Below, one piece after another: positions 25,406 through 34,031 of a DNA stretch of 64,000 nt. The position numbers were made by a program, and so were the translations under genes. The notes beneath the pieces were generated by a model. That model searched no databases and was not told the DNA's origin. It saw only the letters and a program-made list of their open reading frames with translations. Each line of letters opens with the position of its first letter. The first letter of the stretch is position 1. This stretch comes from Xylanibacter ruminicola (GTDB taxonomy: Bacteria > Bacteroidota > Bacteroidia > Bacteroidales > Bacteroidaceae). The stretch spans positions 62,001 to 126,000 of the forward strand of contig NZ_FRBD01000005.1 in NCBI RefSeq assembly GCF_900142525.1. Direction: 5' to 3'.

Positions 25406-26537
25406 CCTTCGCTTCCTTCTTGTCGTTAGGACGGTTCTTGTTCTTCTTCTTTTTCTTCTTCTTGGCCTTGTCAAATCTGCTGATGTCGCCTCCTGCCAAG
25501 TCAATATGTGGTTTTTCTTCCTTCTTCTTGTTGGCATCGTGCTCAAGCGATACGGGCTTTTCGCCTCGCTTGTTCATCTCGATAATCTCCTTTGCGCGCT
25601 CAGCGGTGATCGTCTCCAGATTGGCGGCGATGTTCTTATCGGTAGAGTAGGTGCAGAGTCCAGCCAGAATGTCGCTCTTAAACAGATGGTAGTCGCCATC
25701 CTGCGTCTGCAGGATAATCTCTTTGCCAGGTAGCTTCTTACCTGCTTCTACATACTCGTCAACCTCGTAGTTCAGACAGCATTTCAGCTTGGCGCACATA
25801 CCCGCCAACTTCTGTGGGTTCAGCGATATGTCCTGAAATCGGGCGGCGTTGGTGCTCACGCTCGAGAAGTTCTTCATCCATGTGGCACAGCAGAGCTCGC
25901 GACCACAAGGACCAGTACCTCCAATACGTCCTGCCTCCTGACGGGCACCAATCTGCTTCATCTCGATGCGCACGTGGAAGGCCTGAGCCAGGTCCTTAAT
26001 CAGCTGGCGGAAGTCTACACGCTCATCAGCAATGTAGTAGAAGATAGCTTTGTTGCCATCGCCCTGATACTCTACGTCGCCAATCTTCATGTCGAGACCA
26101 AGCCCCTTGGCTATCTTACGGCTCTCAATCATGGTTGAGTGCTCGCGTGCCTGGGCCTCGTGCCACTTCTCAATGTCGTTAGAGCGGGCTATGCGATACA
26201 CGCGCTTGATATCGTCGGGCGACTTGATGTTCACCTTCTTCAGCTGAAGCTTTACCAATCGGCCAGTAAGCGTTACCACACCGATGTCGTGACCCGGACT
26301 TGCCTCTACGGCCACAATGTCGCCTTTCTTCAGGTCCAGATTGTTCACGTTGTGGTAGTAGCCCTTGCGGGTGTGCTTAAACTGCACCTCTACCAGGTCA
26401 GTTGTATTGGCGTTTCCAGGTACATCTGCAAGCCAGTCGTAAGTGTTCAGCTGCTTGTCTTGGCGTCCCACAGCCTGGTGGCACAATCCGCGGTCGCAAC
26501 CTACTCTTACTGTATGTTCTTTAGTGTTCTCAGCCAT
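25395..26537 (-). CDS. PSP1-domain protein, RicT/YaaT-like
   Basis: The 380-residue protein carries the PSP1 domain (about residues 30-300): VRVGCDRGLCH near the N-terminus, GDIVAVEASPGHDIGVVTLTG, DMKIGDVEYQGDGNKAIFYYIADERVDFRQLIKDLA, and the Cys-rich GRIGGTGPCGRELCCATWMKNF and MCAKLKCCLNYEVDEY. The cysteines could bind iron-sulfur, as in the Bacillus Ric complex. The last 40 residues are a Lys-rich disordered tail. It lies between holB and gldH, a conserved Bacteroidetes order. Its biochemical role here is unknown. Confidence 0.9.
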   Translation of the reverse strand: MAENTKEHTVRVGCDRGLCHQAVGRQDKQLNTYDWLADVPGNANTTDLVEVQFKHTRKGYYHNVNNLDLKKGDIVAVEASPGHDIGVVTLTGRLVKLQLKKVNIKSPDDIKRVYRIARSNDIEKWHEAQAREHSTMIESRKIAKGLGLDMKIGDVEYQGDGNKAIFYYIADERVDFRQLIKDLAQAFHVRIEMKQIGARQEAGRIGGTGPCGRELCCATWMKNFSSVSTNAARFQDISLNPQKLAGMCAKLKCCLNYEVDEYVEAGKKLPGKEIILQTQDGDYHLFKSDILAGLCTYSTDKNIAANLETITAERAKEIIEMNKRGEKPVSLEHDANKKKEEKPHIDLAGGDISRFDKAKKKKKKKNKNRPNDKKEAKDAE

Positions 26538-26544
26538 ATTATAT

Positions 26545-26597
26545 AATGTTCAATGTTCAATGTTCAATCTTCAATGTTCAATCTTCAATGTTCAATT
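26545..26597 (-). repeat. Heptamer tandem array (minus-strand unit attgaac/attgaag), 53 nt
   Basis: Seven units of 7 nt plus 4 nt run from the holB stop codon to 7 nt before the PSP1 start. The 53-nt length is the common 32 nt plus three units. On the transcribed strand each unit has a TGA, so all three frames close. Confidence 0.95.
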
Positions 26598-27708
26598 ACT
26601 TCTGCAATAGCAGTACTATCATTTGTAGTGCAAAATCGAAGAACACAATCTTGCCGTTGGCGTTCTGTCCGATGTCGCGAATGGCCAGATTAGCTAGATC
26701 GCTGATAGGCAGAATGTTCTTCTCGTTCACAAATCGGGCGAAGTTCTTGGCGAAATCCTCCTCGCGTTGGGTCATATACACCAGTTCCTCGTCGCCGAAG
26801 TTATACATAAAGTTCTCGCGCGTCATACGCAGAAAGAATATCAACCATCTTTTCTGCTTCTCGCGCCCCATGCTGGCCATCTGCTCGCTCCACTTGCGCA
26901 GGTCTTTGATCTTGCGCTGATAAGCCAATCGCATCAGCATGATATACATATCGAGGAATAGTTCGTTTTCCGAGCCCACCTGTAGCTCGTCCATCGCTTT
27001 CATCCAGTTGCCGTTGGCTAGTCGGGCTATGCGGTGGGCATCTTCCTGACCTATGCCACGCTTCTCTATCAGCGCGTTTTCTATATCCTCGTTGTCTATC
27101 TTTCGTATGTCTATTCTCTGAACTCGACTGCGGATGGTCTCCAGCAGCTTGTCGGGCTCCTCGCTCACCATGATGAACACCGTCTGGCTGGGTGGCTCCT
27201 CAATCAGCTTCAGAAGCTTGTTGGCGCACTCTATGTTCATACGCTCTGGCAACCAGATGATGCTGACCTTATATCCGCCTTGGCTCGATTTCAAGCTGAG
27301 TTTTCTCACCAAATCGTCGCTCTCACCAGCGGTGATGATGGCTTGCTGGTTTTCGCCTCCCATGGCCGTCATCCATTCTTCCATCGTGAAGTAGAGTCCG
27401 CTCATCACCAACTCGTGCCACTCTTTGGCAAAGTCGTCGCTTACGGGCTTATGTTCGCTTCCCATCGATGGCAGCTTGATGGTGGGGTAGGTAAAGTGCA
27501 GGTCGGGGTGCTCCAGCTTGGCCAGCATGGCTTTGGCCGATGGAGTGCCGTTGTCAAGCAGATAGCAGCCGAAGGCCACCGCCAAGGGTAGTTTTCCGCA
27601 TCCCTGTGGTCCGCAAAGCATCAGTGCGTGGGGGAGTCTCTCTTCCCTCACCAGCTGCAGCAATCGCTCCTCAGCCTCCTTCTGTCCTATAACCTCGTCG
27701 AAACTCAT
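26596..27708 (-). CDS. holB: DNA polymerase III delta' subunit
   Basis: The 370-residue clamp-loader protein has a P-loop-like LMLCGPQGCGKLPLAVAFG (about residues 29-47), FIMVSEEPDKLLETIRSRVQRIDI with the SRV/SRC-type sensor motif, and an alpha-helical C-terminal collar domain. The zinc-binding Cys cluster of many delta' proteins is not seen. Its ATG overlaps the metF stop by 4 bp, and the downstream heptamer array begins directly at its stop codon. Confidence 0.9.
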   Translation of the reverse strand: MSFDEVIGQKEAEERLLQLVREERLPHALMLCGPQGCGKLPLAVAFGCYLLDNGTPSAKAMLAKLEHPDLHFTYPTIKLPSMGSEHKPVSDDFAKEWHELVMSGLYFTMEEWMTAMGGENQQAIITAGESDDLVRKLSLKSSQGGYKVSIIWLPERMNIECANKLLKLIEEPPSQTVFIMVSEEPDKLLETIRSRVQRIDIRKIDNEDIENALIEKRGIGQEDAHRIARLANGNWMKAMDELQVGSENELFLDMYIMLMRLAYQRKIKDLRKWSEQMASMGREKQKRWLIFFLRMTRENFMYNFGDEELVYMTQREEDFAKNFARFVNEKNILPISDLANLAIRDIGQNANGKIVFFDFALQMIVLLLQK

Positions 27709-28661
27709 AACAATCGCTTTACAACCTCTGCCACTGAATCAACGGCCGATACGGTGTAGAAATGTATATTATGCACCCCGTGGGCGTATAGATCGCGACA
27801 CTGTTCTGTGGTCCACTCTATGCCCAGCTGGCGTGCGTCGTCATCAGTCTTGCACTTTACTACCTCCTTGGCCAATGGCTCAGGTATATCGCAGTGGAAC
27901 GTCTTGGGCACTATTGTCAACTGACTCAGTTTGGCCATAGGCTTGATGCCAGGGATGATGGGGATGGTAATACCCATCTGGCGAGCCTTCTCCACAAACG
28001 CGTAGTACTTCTCGTTGTCGAAAAATAACTGTGTAACTGCATATTGTGCACCAAGATCCTGCTTCTGCTTCAGGTACTGCATGTCCATCTCCAGGTTGGG
28101 GGCCTCTTCGTGCTTCTCGGGGTAGCAAGCCACACCGTAGTCGAATGGGCGTCCGGGGGTCTTGATGGGGGTGCCATCAGCAAAGTAGCCCTCGTTGAAT
28201 CGCTTCACCTGCTCCATCAGGTCGGTGGTATGTGCATGTCCGCCAGGGGTGGGCTGGAATCTGCTATCCTCCTTGGCCTTGTCGCCACGCAGCAACAGCA
28301 GGTCGCTAATACCCAGAAACTGCAAGTCGAGCAGCTCGTACTCAATATCTTCGATGGTAGCTCCGCTACATATCACATGAGGCTGTACGGGTATTCCGTA
28401 GCGCTGCTGTATGGCTGCAGCAATGGCTATGGTTCCAGGGCGACGACGGATGCGGCGACGCTCGTACTGCCCATTCTCCAGTTCGCGATACACAAACTCA
28501 GAGTGATGGGTGGTAATGTTGATATAGGCGGGGTCGAATTCCTTTAGTTTGTCGATATCGGCAAAGAGCTTAGCGGTGCCTGTTCCCTTCAGTGGGGGTA
28601 ACACTTCGAACGAGAATCGCCTGGCCTGTTTATCTTGATGTATAAATTCAGTAACACTCAT
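27705..28661 (-). CDS. metF: 5,10-Methylenetetrahydrofolate reductase
   Basis: The 318-residue TIM-barrel flavoprotein has RFSFEVLPPLKGTGT near the N-terminus (catalytic Glu in SFE), YINITTHHSEF, HVICSGATIEDIEYELLDLQFLGISDLLLLRGD, and DLGAQYAVTQLFFDNEKYYAFVEKARQMGI with IPGIKPM. It supplies methyl-THF for methionine synthesis. The frame is open 24 codons upstream, but the promoter box lies there, so MSVTEFIHQDKQ at 28661 is the start. It heads the metF-holB-PSP1-gldH unit. Confidence 0.95.
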   Translation of the reverse strand: MSVTEFIHQDKQARRFSFEVLPPLKGTGTAKLFADIDKLKEFDPAYINITTHHSEFVYRELENGQYERRRIRRRPGTIAIAAAIQQRYGIPVQPHVICSGATIEDIEYELLDLQFLGISDLLLLRGDKAKEDSRFQPTPGGHAHTTDLMEQVKRFNEGYFADGTPIKTPGRPFDYGVACYPEKHEEAPNLEMDMQYLKQKQDLGAQYAVTQLFFDNEKYYAFVEKARQMGITIPIIPGIKPMAKLSQLTIVPKTFHCDIPEPLAKEVVKCKTDDDARQLGIEWTTEQCRDLYAHGVHNIHFYTVSAVDSVAEVVKRLL

Positions 28662-28670
28662 AATTGGCTG

Positions 28671-28678
28671 CAAAGATA
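28671..28678 (-). promoter_or_regulatory. -7 promoter element of metF, very short leader
   Basis: TATCTTTG followed by CAGCC on the minus strand, 9 nt before the metF ATG, so the leader can only be about 5 nt. Confidence 0.65.
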
Positions 28679-28681
28679 CAA

Positions 28682-28701
28682 AAAACCTACGGATTTTACG
28701 G
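28682..28701. repeat. 9-nt tandem repeat (acggatttt)
   Basis: Part of an acggatttt tandem run just upstream of metF. This 20-mer is repeated exactly as its reverse complement at 37102-37121 between trpE and trpG. Confidence 0.85.
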
Positions 28702-28794
28702 ATTTTACGGAAATTTTTCTCTGAAATGGTCAAAAAATAGCTCCTTTTTTGTAATTAATCCATATAAACCCTATAATCCGTGGGAAATAATTAG

Positions 28795-28802
28795 TAATTT
28801 TG
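28795..28802 (+). promoter_or_regulatory. -7 promoter element of the BASS-type transporter gene
   Basis: TAATTTTG followed by CAGC directly abuts the ATG at 28807, preceded by TTAG. The predicted transcript starts at or next to the start codon. No TTTG is at -33 distance. Confidence 0.6.
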
Positions 28803-28806
28803 CAGC

Positions 28807-29769
28807 ATGAAACTGAAGCAATTTCTTAAAGACTGGACACTTCCGGTGGCAATAGCTGTGGGTACCGTTGTGTATCTGCTGTTTTATTATGTGCCGTTTC
28901 TCGATGGGGCGGGCGATGCGTTAGGGCAGGTAGTAGATGCCATTTTCCCTTTTATGGTGTTCTCTACATTGTTCTCAACTTATTGCCGTATCGACTTCCA
29001 TCAGATGCGACCTCACCGCTGGCATATCGGTGTGTTGGTGTCTCAGGTAGCTATTGTGGCGCTCAACGTGTGGATTATCTTCCAGGTGGATGCCGATCCT
29101 GAACAGAAGTTGCTTTGGGAGAGTGTGCTCACTTGTATCATTGGCCCCGCAGCTACAGCAGCGCCCGTTGTTACTGCCAAGATTGGTGGCAATATCAACA
29201 CCATGACGGCCTACGTGGTCATGTCGGCCTTTGCTTCGGCCCTGATGATTCCTGCTGTATTCCCGCTATTGGAGCGTGGTGCCAGTGCTGGTTTCTGGGA
29301 GGTGTTCTTTATCATCCTGCAGAAGTTGGCTATGGTGCTTGTGGCGCCGCTAGTGCTGGGATGGCTTGTTCAGCACTATGCAAAGCGATTGTGTGAGTGG
29401 ATTGTTTCCATCCCCGACCTCTCGTTCTACCTTTGGGCGGCTCAGTTGGCTGTTACCTCGGGTGTCACCGTGCGAAACATTGTGCATAGCGATGCGGCGC
29501 TTCGTACGTTGATTATGATAGCTGTGCTGTCGTTGATTCTATGCTTTGTGCTTTTCCTAGTTGGTCGCTGGATTGGTCGCCAGTTGGGCGATGAGATTGA
29601 TGGCGGACAAGCCTCGTTCCAGAAGAATACCGCTCTGAGCATCTGGGTGGCCTATGTATATCTGAACCCCGTTGCCTCAGTGGGTGCCGGATGTTATGTA
29701 CTCTGGCAGAACATAGTTAACTCGATTGAGCTTTACGAATATAGAAAAAAGGTAGTTAGCAGGAATTAA
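28807..29769 (+). CDS. Bile acid:sodium symporter (BASS)-superfamily transporter
   Basis: The 320-residue protein has nine to ten membrane segments. Features resembling the BASS/ACR3 fold include CIIGPAATAAPVVTAKIGGNINTMTAYVVMSAFASALMIP and FQKNTALSIWVAYVYLNP. The substrate cannot be deduced; family members carry bile acids, pantoate, organic anions or arsenite. It is a single gene, divergent from metF, facing the GH28-GH105 gene tail to tail with 16 bp between. Confidence is high for membrane transporter and moderate for the superfamily. Confidence 0.72.
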   Translation: MKLKQFLKDWTLPVAIAVGTVVYLLFYYVPFLDGAGDALGQVVDAIFPFMVFSTLFSTYCRIDFHQMRPHRWHIGVLVSQVAIVALNVWIIFQVDADPEQKLLWESVLTCIIGPAATAAPVVTAKIGGNINTMTAYVVMSAFASALMIPAVFPLLERGASAGFWEVFFIILQKLAMVLVAPLVLGWLVQHYAKRLCEWIVSIPDLSFYLWAAQLAVTSGVTVRNIVHSDAALRTLIMIAVLSLILCFVLFLVGRWIGRQLGDEIDGGQASFQKNTALSIWVAYVYLNPVASVGAGCYVLWQNIVNSIELYEYRKKVVSRN

Positions 29770-29785
29770 CTCCCGCTAACTCCCA

Positions 29786-32425
29786 TTAAAGCTTATCGTA
29801 CTCCAGCGATGCCCAGATAAATGGACCCACGCCCTTGGCATCGTTATCGCGTATAGGCTCGCTCAGATAGTAATCAAATGAACCATCACGACGCTTGTTC
29901 TCATTTACCGTTCCTTTGGGGTTGACTTTTTTCAAAGCTGCTTCTACCTCGGGGGTGGCAGCTGGGCCAAGTCCGGCTACTGAGCAGCACTGGGTGAGGG
30001 AAATGGTCTTATCGGCATTCACACGTATAAACTTGTCGATGATGCCTTTGTAGGCTTTCACGCCTGCATCGCGGTATTTTTCGCCAAGATATCCCTTGTT
30101 GTAAGCCTTCAGTAACACGTAGGCAAACATTGAAGAACAAGTGCTCTCCAGATAGTTCTTGTTGCGCTCAGGTGAGTCCATTACCTGATACCAAAGACCT
30201 GTCTTTTCGTCCTGCCACTTTATCACTGCGTCAAGATCTTTCTTCAGTAATTCTATTACCTCCTGGCGACGAGCGTAGTTTTCGGGCAGCGCGTCGAGTA
30301 CTTCTATCAGCGCCATCGAGTACCAGCCCTGAGCGCGACCCCAGCAGTGCTGCGAGAGTCCTGTCTCTTTGTTGGCCCAGAAGGTTTTGCGTGTCTCGTC
30401 GTAGGCGTGGCGGTTCAGGCCCGTCTTGGGGTCCAGCGTGCGCTCGTAGGTCGTCTTCAGCTGGTTCACGGCGTCGTCGTAAATCTTGTTCACAGCGCCC
30501 TTCTTAGCATCTTTGGCCGATGTGGTGATAGGCGCAGTCAGACAGCGATAAGGCAGACCCATAAAAATGCCGTCGAGCCACACCTGATAGGCGTAGATGG
30601 CTTTGTGCCAGAACACCTTGTCGGCCTTGGTGCGTGGCTGGTTCTGCAACTGCTTCATCATGGTCTGCATAGCCTTAAGATTCTTGGCCTCTGGCCATTG
30701 CTGATACATGCGGGTTACGAAGTGGCCAGTGCGTATGTTGTCCAGATTGTAGTCCAGCAGGTCGTAGTTGCGTATCTGGCCGTTAGCGTTAATCATCGTG
30801 TCGGTGTACTCCTGACAGTAGCGGCGAATCTGCTCGCCTCCGTATTTCAGATAGGTGTCGAGCATAGCCTCCAGCTCAATACCCATTACGTAGCTCCATT
30901 TGGGTCTGTATGAGAAATCCAGCAGATAGCTCTTGGGATTGCGCTGCATCTCTGAGTATGTCATCCACTCTGCGTAGCTCTTGTAGGGCTTTGGCTCCAG
31001 CACCAGCTGGCCGTTAATCATCAGATTTTCGTATTTGATGGCCTCGGCCTTGCCCACCTGATATACGGGCTTGCCGTAAACACCGTCGAACTGGCAGTTG
31101 CGCACGGTAATGTGGTTCACGGTGTATGATAGCGAGTCGGCTTCGTAGCCCACAATCATCACGCCATATTTCGACTTCTGACAGGTCACGTTCTCCATCA
31201 GCACATTTCTCACTGTTGGGTAGTAGCCACGGCAGCAAACCTCTCTGGGCTCGTAGTCGGTGTTAATCTTCAGTACTGCCTCCTTACATACACCAACGGT
31301 GATGTTGCGCATGTTGATATTTTCAATTACACCGCCACGGCATGAGTTGGTTTTGATTCTCAGCACGCGCTCCAATTCGGGTGAGTCCATCACGCAGTCG
31401 TGAGCATACACGTTCTGGCAGCCGCCCGAAATCTCTGAGCCTACCACCACGCCACCGTGACCGTTCTTCATCTCGCATCGGCGGATGATGATGTTCTTCG
31501 AAGGCATGTTGCGTTCGCGTCCGTCGCGGTTGCGTCCGCTCTTGATGGCGATGCAGTCGTCGCCGGTATTAAAGTAGCAGTCCTCTATCAGTACGCGGTC
31601 GCAGCACTCAGGGTCGCAGCCATCGCCGTTAGGTCCGTCGTTTATCATTTTTACGCGACGCACGGTGATGTCGGTAGAGTGGAGTGGGTGAATCACCCAG
31701 AATGGCGAGCGCAGCAGGGTTACATCCTCCAGCAGTATGCCTTCGCACTTGTTGAAGCTCACCAGCTGTGGGCGCAATCCGTCCTTAGGGCCGAACACGC
31801 GCTCCGGGCTGCGATTGCCCTTCTCGTCGTACATGGGTATGCCGTCCTCGCCGTTCTTCAGTAGGCGTGGGCGAGCCTCAATCTTCTGACTGATCATACC
31901 CTCTTTCCATCCGAATTTTACGGCTCCGCACCAAGGCCACCAGGTGTCGTTGCTTCCACCGCCGTCAATGGTACCCTTACCGGTGATGGCTATATCCTTT
32001 GCTTTAAACGCGTATACGCAGGGCGAGAGATTAAAGCACTCCAGTCCCTCCCACGATGTCTCGACGATGGGGTAGAGCTCGGGCTGGAAGGCAAACTCCA
32101 GCACGGCGCCCTCTTGTACCTCCAGGTTCACGCCGCTTTTCAGCTCGATGGCACCCGTCATGAACTTCTGTCCGGCAGGAATCACCACGCGTCCGCCGCC
32201 CTTCTTCGAGCAGAGGTCGATGGCTTTTTGTATCGCCTTTTGGTTCTTGGCGGCAGTGTTAGTGGTTTTTGCACCATACTTTGTGATAACGTACACATTG
32301 TTTGCAAACTTAGGTTCGCGAATGCTCTGCTCAATCTGTCGGTACTGAGCCTCGTTCCACTGCTGGGCAGCAGCCATCAGAGGCATCAGCATGCAGAGCA
32401 TCATCGTTGTTAAAATTTTCTTCAT
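29786..32425 (-). CDS. Secreted two-domain pectinase: GH28 polygalacturonase fused to GH105 unsaturated galacturonidase
   Basis: The 879-residue protein has a Sec signal (MKKILTTMMLCMLMPLMAAAQ). The N-terminal part (about residues 30-480) is a GH28 beta-helix with catalytic signatures NGDGCDPE (about 265), GDDCIAIKSG (about 290), GHGG (about 322) and RIKTN. The C-terminal part (about 520-879) is a GH105-type (alpha/alpha)6 barrel with CWGRAQGWYSMALIEVLD (about 697) and KIWQDEKTGLWYQVMDSP-like segments. GH28 cuts polygalacturonan or rhamnogalacturonan and GH105 removes unsaturated uronic ends. The frame is open 26 codons upstream, but the promoter makes the ATG at 32425 the start. No SusCD pair is nearby. 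Confidence 0.88.
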   Translation of the reverse strand: MKKILTTMMLCMLMPLMAAAQQWNEAQYRQIEQSIREPKFANNVYVITKYGAKTTNTAAKNQKAIQKAIDLCSKKGGGRVVIPAGQKFMTGAIELKSGVNLEVQEGAVLEFAFQPELYPIVETSWEGLECFNLSPCVYAFKAKDIAITGKGTIDGGGSNDTWWPWCGAVKFGWKEGMISQKIEARPRLLKNGEDGIPMYDEKGNRSPERVFGPKDGLRPQLVSFNKCEGILLEDVTLLRSPFWVIHPLHSTDITVRRVKMINDGPNGDGCDPECCDRVLIEDCYFNTGDDCIAIKSGRNRDGRERNMPSKNIIIRRCEMKNGHGGVVVGSEISGGCQNVYAHDCVMDSPELERVLRIKTNSCRGGVIENINMRNITVGVCKEAVLKINTDYEPREVCCRGYYPTVRNVLMENVTCQKSKYGVMIVGYEADSLSYTVNHITVRNCQFDGVYGKPVYQVGKAEAIKYENLMINGQLVLEPKPYKSYAEWMTYSEMQRNPKSYLLDFSYRPKWSYVMGIELEAMLDTYLKYGGEQIRRYCQEYTDTMINANGQIRNYDLLDYNLDNIRTGHFVTRMYQQWPEAKNLKAMQTMMKQLQNQPRTKADKVFWHKAIYAYQVWLDGIFMGLPYRCLTAPITTSAKDAKKGAVNKIYDDAVNQLKTTYERTLDPKTGLNRHAYDETRKTFWANKETGLSQHCWGRAQGWYSMALIEVLDALPENYARRQEVIELLKKDLDAVIKWQDEKTGLWYQVMDSPERNKNYLESTCSSMFAYVLLKAYNKGYLGEKYRDAGVKAYKGIIDKFIRVNADKTISLTQCCSVAGLGPAATPEVEAALKKVNPKGTVNENKRRDGSFDYYLSEPIRDNDAKGVGPFIWASLEYDKL

Positions 32426-32452
32426 TGTTAGTATTTGTTTTCGATTTTTGTG

Positions 32453-32460
32453 CAAAGATA
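32453..32460 (-). promoter_or_regulatory. -7 promoter element of the GH28-GH105 gene
   Basis: TATCTTTG followed by CAC on the minus strand, 27 bp before the ATG at 32425. A second complete promoter in the same direction is at 32759-32790. Confidence 0.65.
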
Positions 32461-32758
32461 CGCATTTTTTTGCTACCCTGCTGCTTTTCAGCCACGAAAA
32501 CATTACGTAAACGTTTAACTTACTGCCCTTCGCGCGTAACTTTTATTCTATCCGCTTTAGAATGTATTATCAATTTATGTACTCCCAGGGTGTATTTTGT
32601 TTAATAATTTATTAGTTGTTTATATGGCTCGCTATTTAAAGCCTTTGGTCGCCTATTAGCTGAAACAATTGTTACTATTAATGCTCGCAATTTTTAGATT
32701 TAATCCTAGCAAAATTTACTATTAATGGCCGCGCTCAGCCTTTCTTGTTTTGATGATG

Positions 32759-32790
32759 CAAAGGTACAACTTTTTCATCATTCTACCAAA
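32759..32790 (-). promoter_or_regulatory. Upstream promoter pointing toward the GH28-GH105 gene
   Basis: On the minus strand, TTTG (32787-32790), a 20-bp spacer and TACCTTTG (32759-32766). It would give a leader over 300 nt long for the pectinase gene, or an independent small transcript. No reading frame of note lies between 32461 and 32758. Confidence 0.6.
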
Positions 32791-32823
32791 TTATCGACTT
32801 GTAAAGTGCACGTTTTTACCCCT

Positions 32824-33043
32824 CTATTTTGCACATTGCCGACATCGGTTTCAGTAGTTTCAGTTTTCAGTTTTATAATGAGCCGTGTTTTATGGCAAAT
32901 TGAATTTTAATATTTATATATATGTATATATATAAATATTAAATATATAATTAATATATTTTAACAGTTAATCATCTGTCTCTATCAACCCATGCCTAGG
33001 AAACTGAAAACTGAAATACTGAAATACTGAGCCTGCAAAATAG
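32824..33043. repeat. Nested inverted-repeat element with AT palindrome, second locus
   Basis: Outermost arms ctattttgca (32824-32833) and tgcaaaatag (33034-33043) are exact reverse complements. Inside, runs of short ttcagt-type repeats (about 32849-32876) face their complements (about 33001-33030). At the centre, 32906-32943 has 18-bp perfect arms with a 2-nt loop (gt). The layout matches the element at 14198-14380. It lies between two divergent promoters in the 787-bp gap between the pectinase and trpA; I see no gene in this gap. Confidence 0.8.
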
Positions 33044-33062
33044 GCTGTTTGTACTTTAAAAT

Positions 33063-33094
33063 TTTGGTGGTTTCGATTTTTTTTATTACCTTTG
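33063..33094 (+). promoter_or_regulatory. Orphan plus-strand promoter facing the trp terminator
   Basis: TTTG (33063-33066), a 20-bp spacer and TACCTTTG (33087-33094) followed by CACC. Nothing coded on the plus strand follows; the transcript would soon meet the hairpin at 33130-33157. Confidence 0.55.
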
Positions 33095-33100
33095 CACCAT

Positions 33101-33160
33101 ACTTAGAAAGCTGACAATTGTAACCTAAAAAGAGACACGCAGTGATGCGAGTCTCTTATT
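33101..33160 (+). ncRNA. Candidate short RNA between an orphan promoter and the trp terminator hairpin
   Basis: The promoter at 33063-33094 predicts a start near 33100, and the bidirectional hairpin at 33130-33157 could end the RNA after about 60 nt. The T-run on this strand is weak (ttattt). No homology is claimed; the call rests only on the promoter and hairpin. Confidence 0.25.
33127..33157 (-). terminator. Terminator of the trp operon
   Basis: On the minus strand a 7-bp stem (AAGAGAC with GTCTCTT), one mismatch, 4 further pairs (CGCA/TGCG) and a tetraloop are followed by a T-tract. It lies 55 bp beyond the trpA stop. Confidence 0.85.
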
Positions 33161-33212
33161 TAAAAGCTCCCTTAAGCGCAGGGTAAGACAAAATCATAGC
33201 AGGTATTAACGC

Positions 33213-33989
33213 CTAACTCTTCAAGGCATCGAAGAGCTTGTCGAGGGCCTCGTCGGCGTTCTTGCTCTCGTTGAGCAGGGTGACGAACTTAGAGCCGATG
33301 ATGGCGCCAGCAGCGTTGCTTTGGGCAGCCTCGAGGGTCTGCTTGTTGCTGATACCAAATCCAATCATGCGGGGATTGCGCAACTGCATGGCGTTGATAC
33401 GGCGGAAATACTCTTGCTTGGCATCGTCGAACGATTTTTGAGCGCCAGTGATGGCGGCCGAAGAAACCATATAGACAAAACCATCGGTGTTGTCGTCGAT
33501 AAAGCGGATGCGCTCTTCGCTGGTCTCAGGAGTGATGAGCATGATGACGCGCAGATCGTACTTGTCGGCAATGGGTTTAACCACCTCCTGATAGTCTTTG
33601 AAAGGCAGGTCTGGGATAATCATACCGCTGACACCGCTCTCTACGCAGCTCTTGCAGAAATCCTCGATGCCGTAATGTAGAATCGGGTTGAGATAGCCCA
33701 TGAGCACCAGAGGAATCTCGACCAGATCTTTAATCTCGCGTAATTGAGCGAAAAGAGTGCGTAGGTTCATACCATTCTTGAGTGCTGTGGTAGCGGCACT
33801 CTGGATGACTGGGCCATCGGCTAGGGGATCGCTGAAGGGGATACCAACTTCGATCATGGCGATGCCACGGCGCTGCATGGTGAGGATGACGTCGGCAGTG
33901 CCTTCGAGTGTAGGACAGCCTGCGCAGAAATAGAGCGACAGGAGCTTGCGGTCCTTGCTATTTGCGAATAACGTATTAATTTTGTTCAT
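33213..33989 (-). CDS. trpA: Tryptophan synthase alpha subunit
   Basis: The 258-residue TIM barrel has the family signature [19 protein letters not shown] with the catalytic Glu (about residue 46) and Asp (about 57), plus [25 protein letters not shown], and [11 protein letters not shown]. It releases indole from indole-3-glycerol phosphate for TrpB. It is the last gene of the operon, far from its partner trpB at the other end, as usual in Bacteroidetes. Confidence 0.97.
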   Translation of the reverse strand: MNKINTLFANSKDRKLLSLYFCAGCPTLEGTADVILTMQRRGIAMIEVGIPFSDPLADGPVIQSAATTALKNGMNLRTLFAQLREIKDLVEIPLVLMGYLNPILHYGIEDFCKSCVESGVSGMIIPDLPFKDYQEVVKPIADKYDLRVIMLITPETSEERIRFIDDNTDGFVYMVSSAAITGAQKSFDDAKQEYFRRINAMQLRNPRMIGFGISNKQTLEAAQSNAAGAIIGSKFVTLLNESKNADEALDKLFDALKS

Positions 33990-34031
33990 GACTATATTTG
34001 ACTATTTTACAATTTCACTATTTTGCAATTT
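33990..34031 (-). repeat. Degenerate 8-nt tandem repeat between trpF and trpA
   Basis: The minus strand reads as imperfect 8-nt units beginning with AAAT (aaattgca, aaatagtg, aaattgta, aaatagtc). It starts in the trpF stop codon and fills the gap to the trpA ATG. It carries TAA and TAG on the sense strand. Confidence 0.65.
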
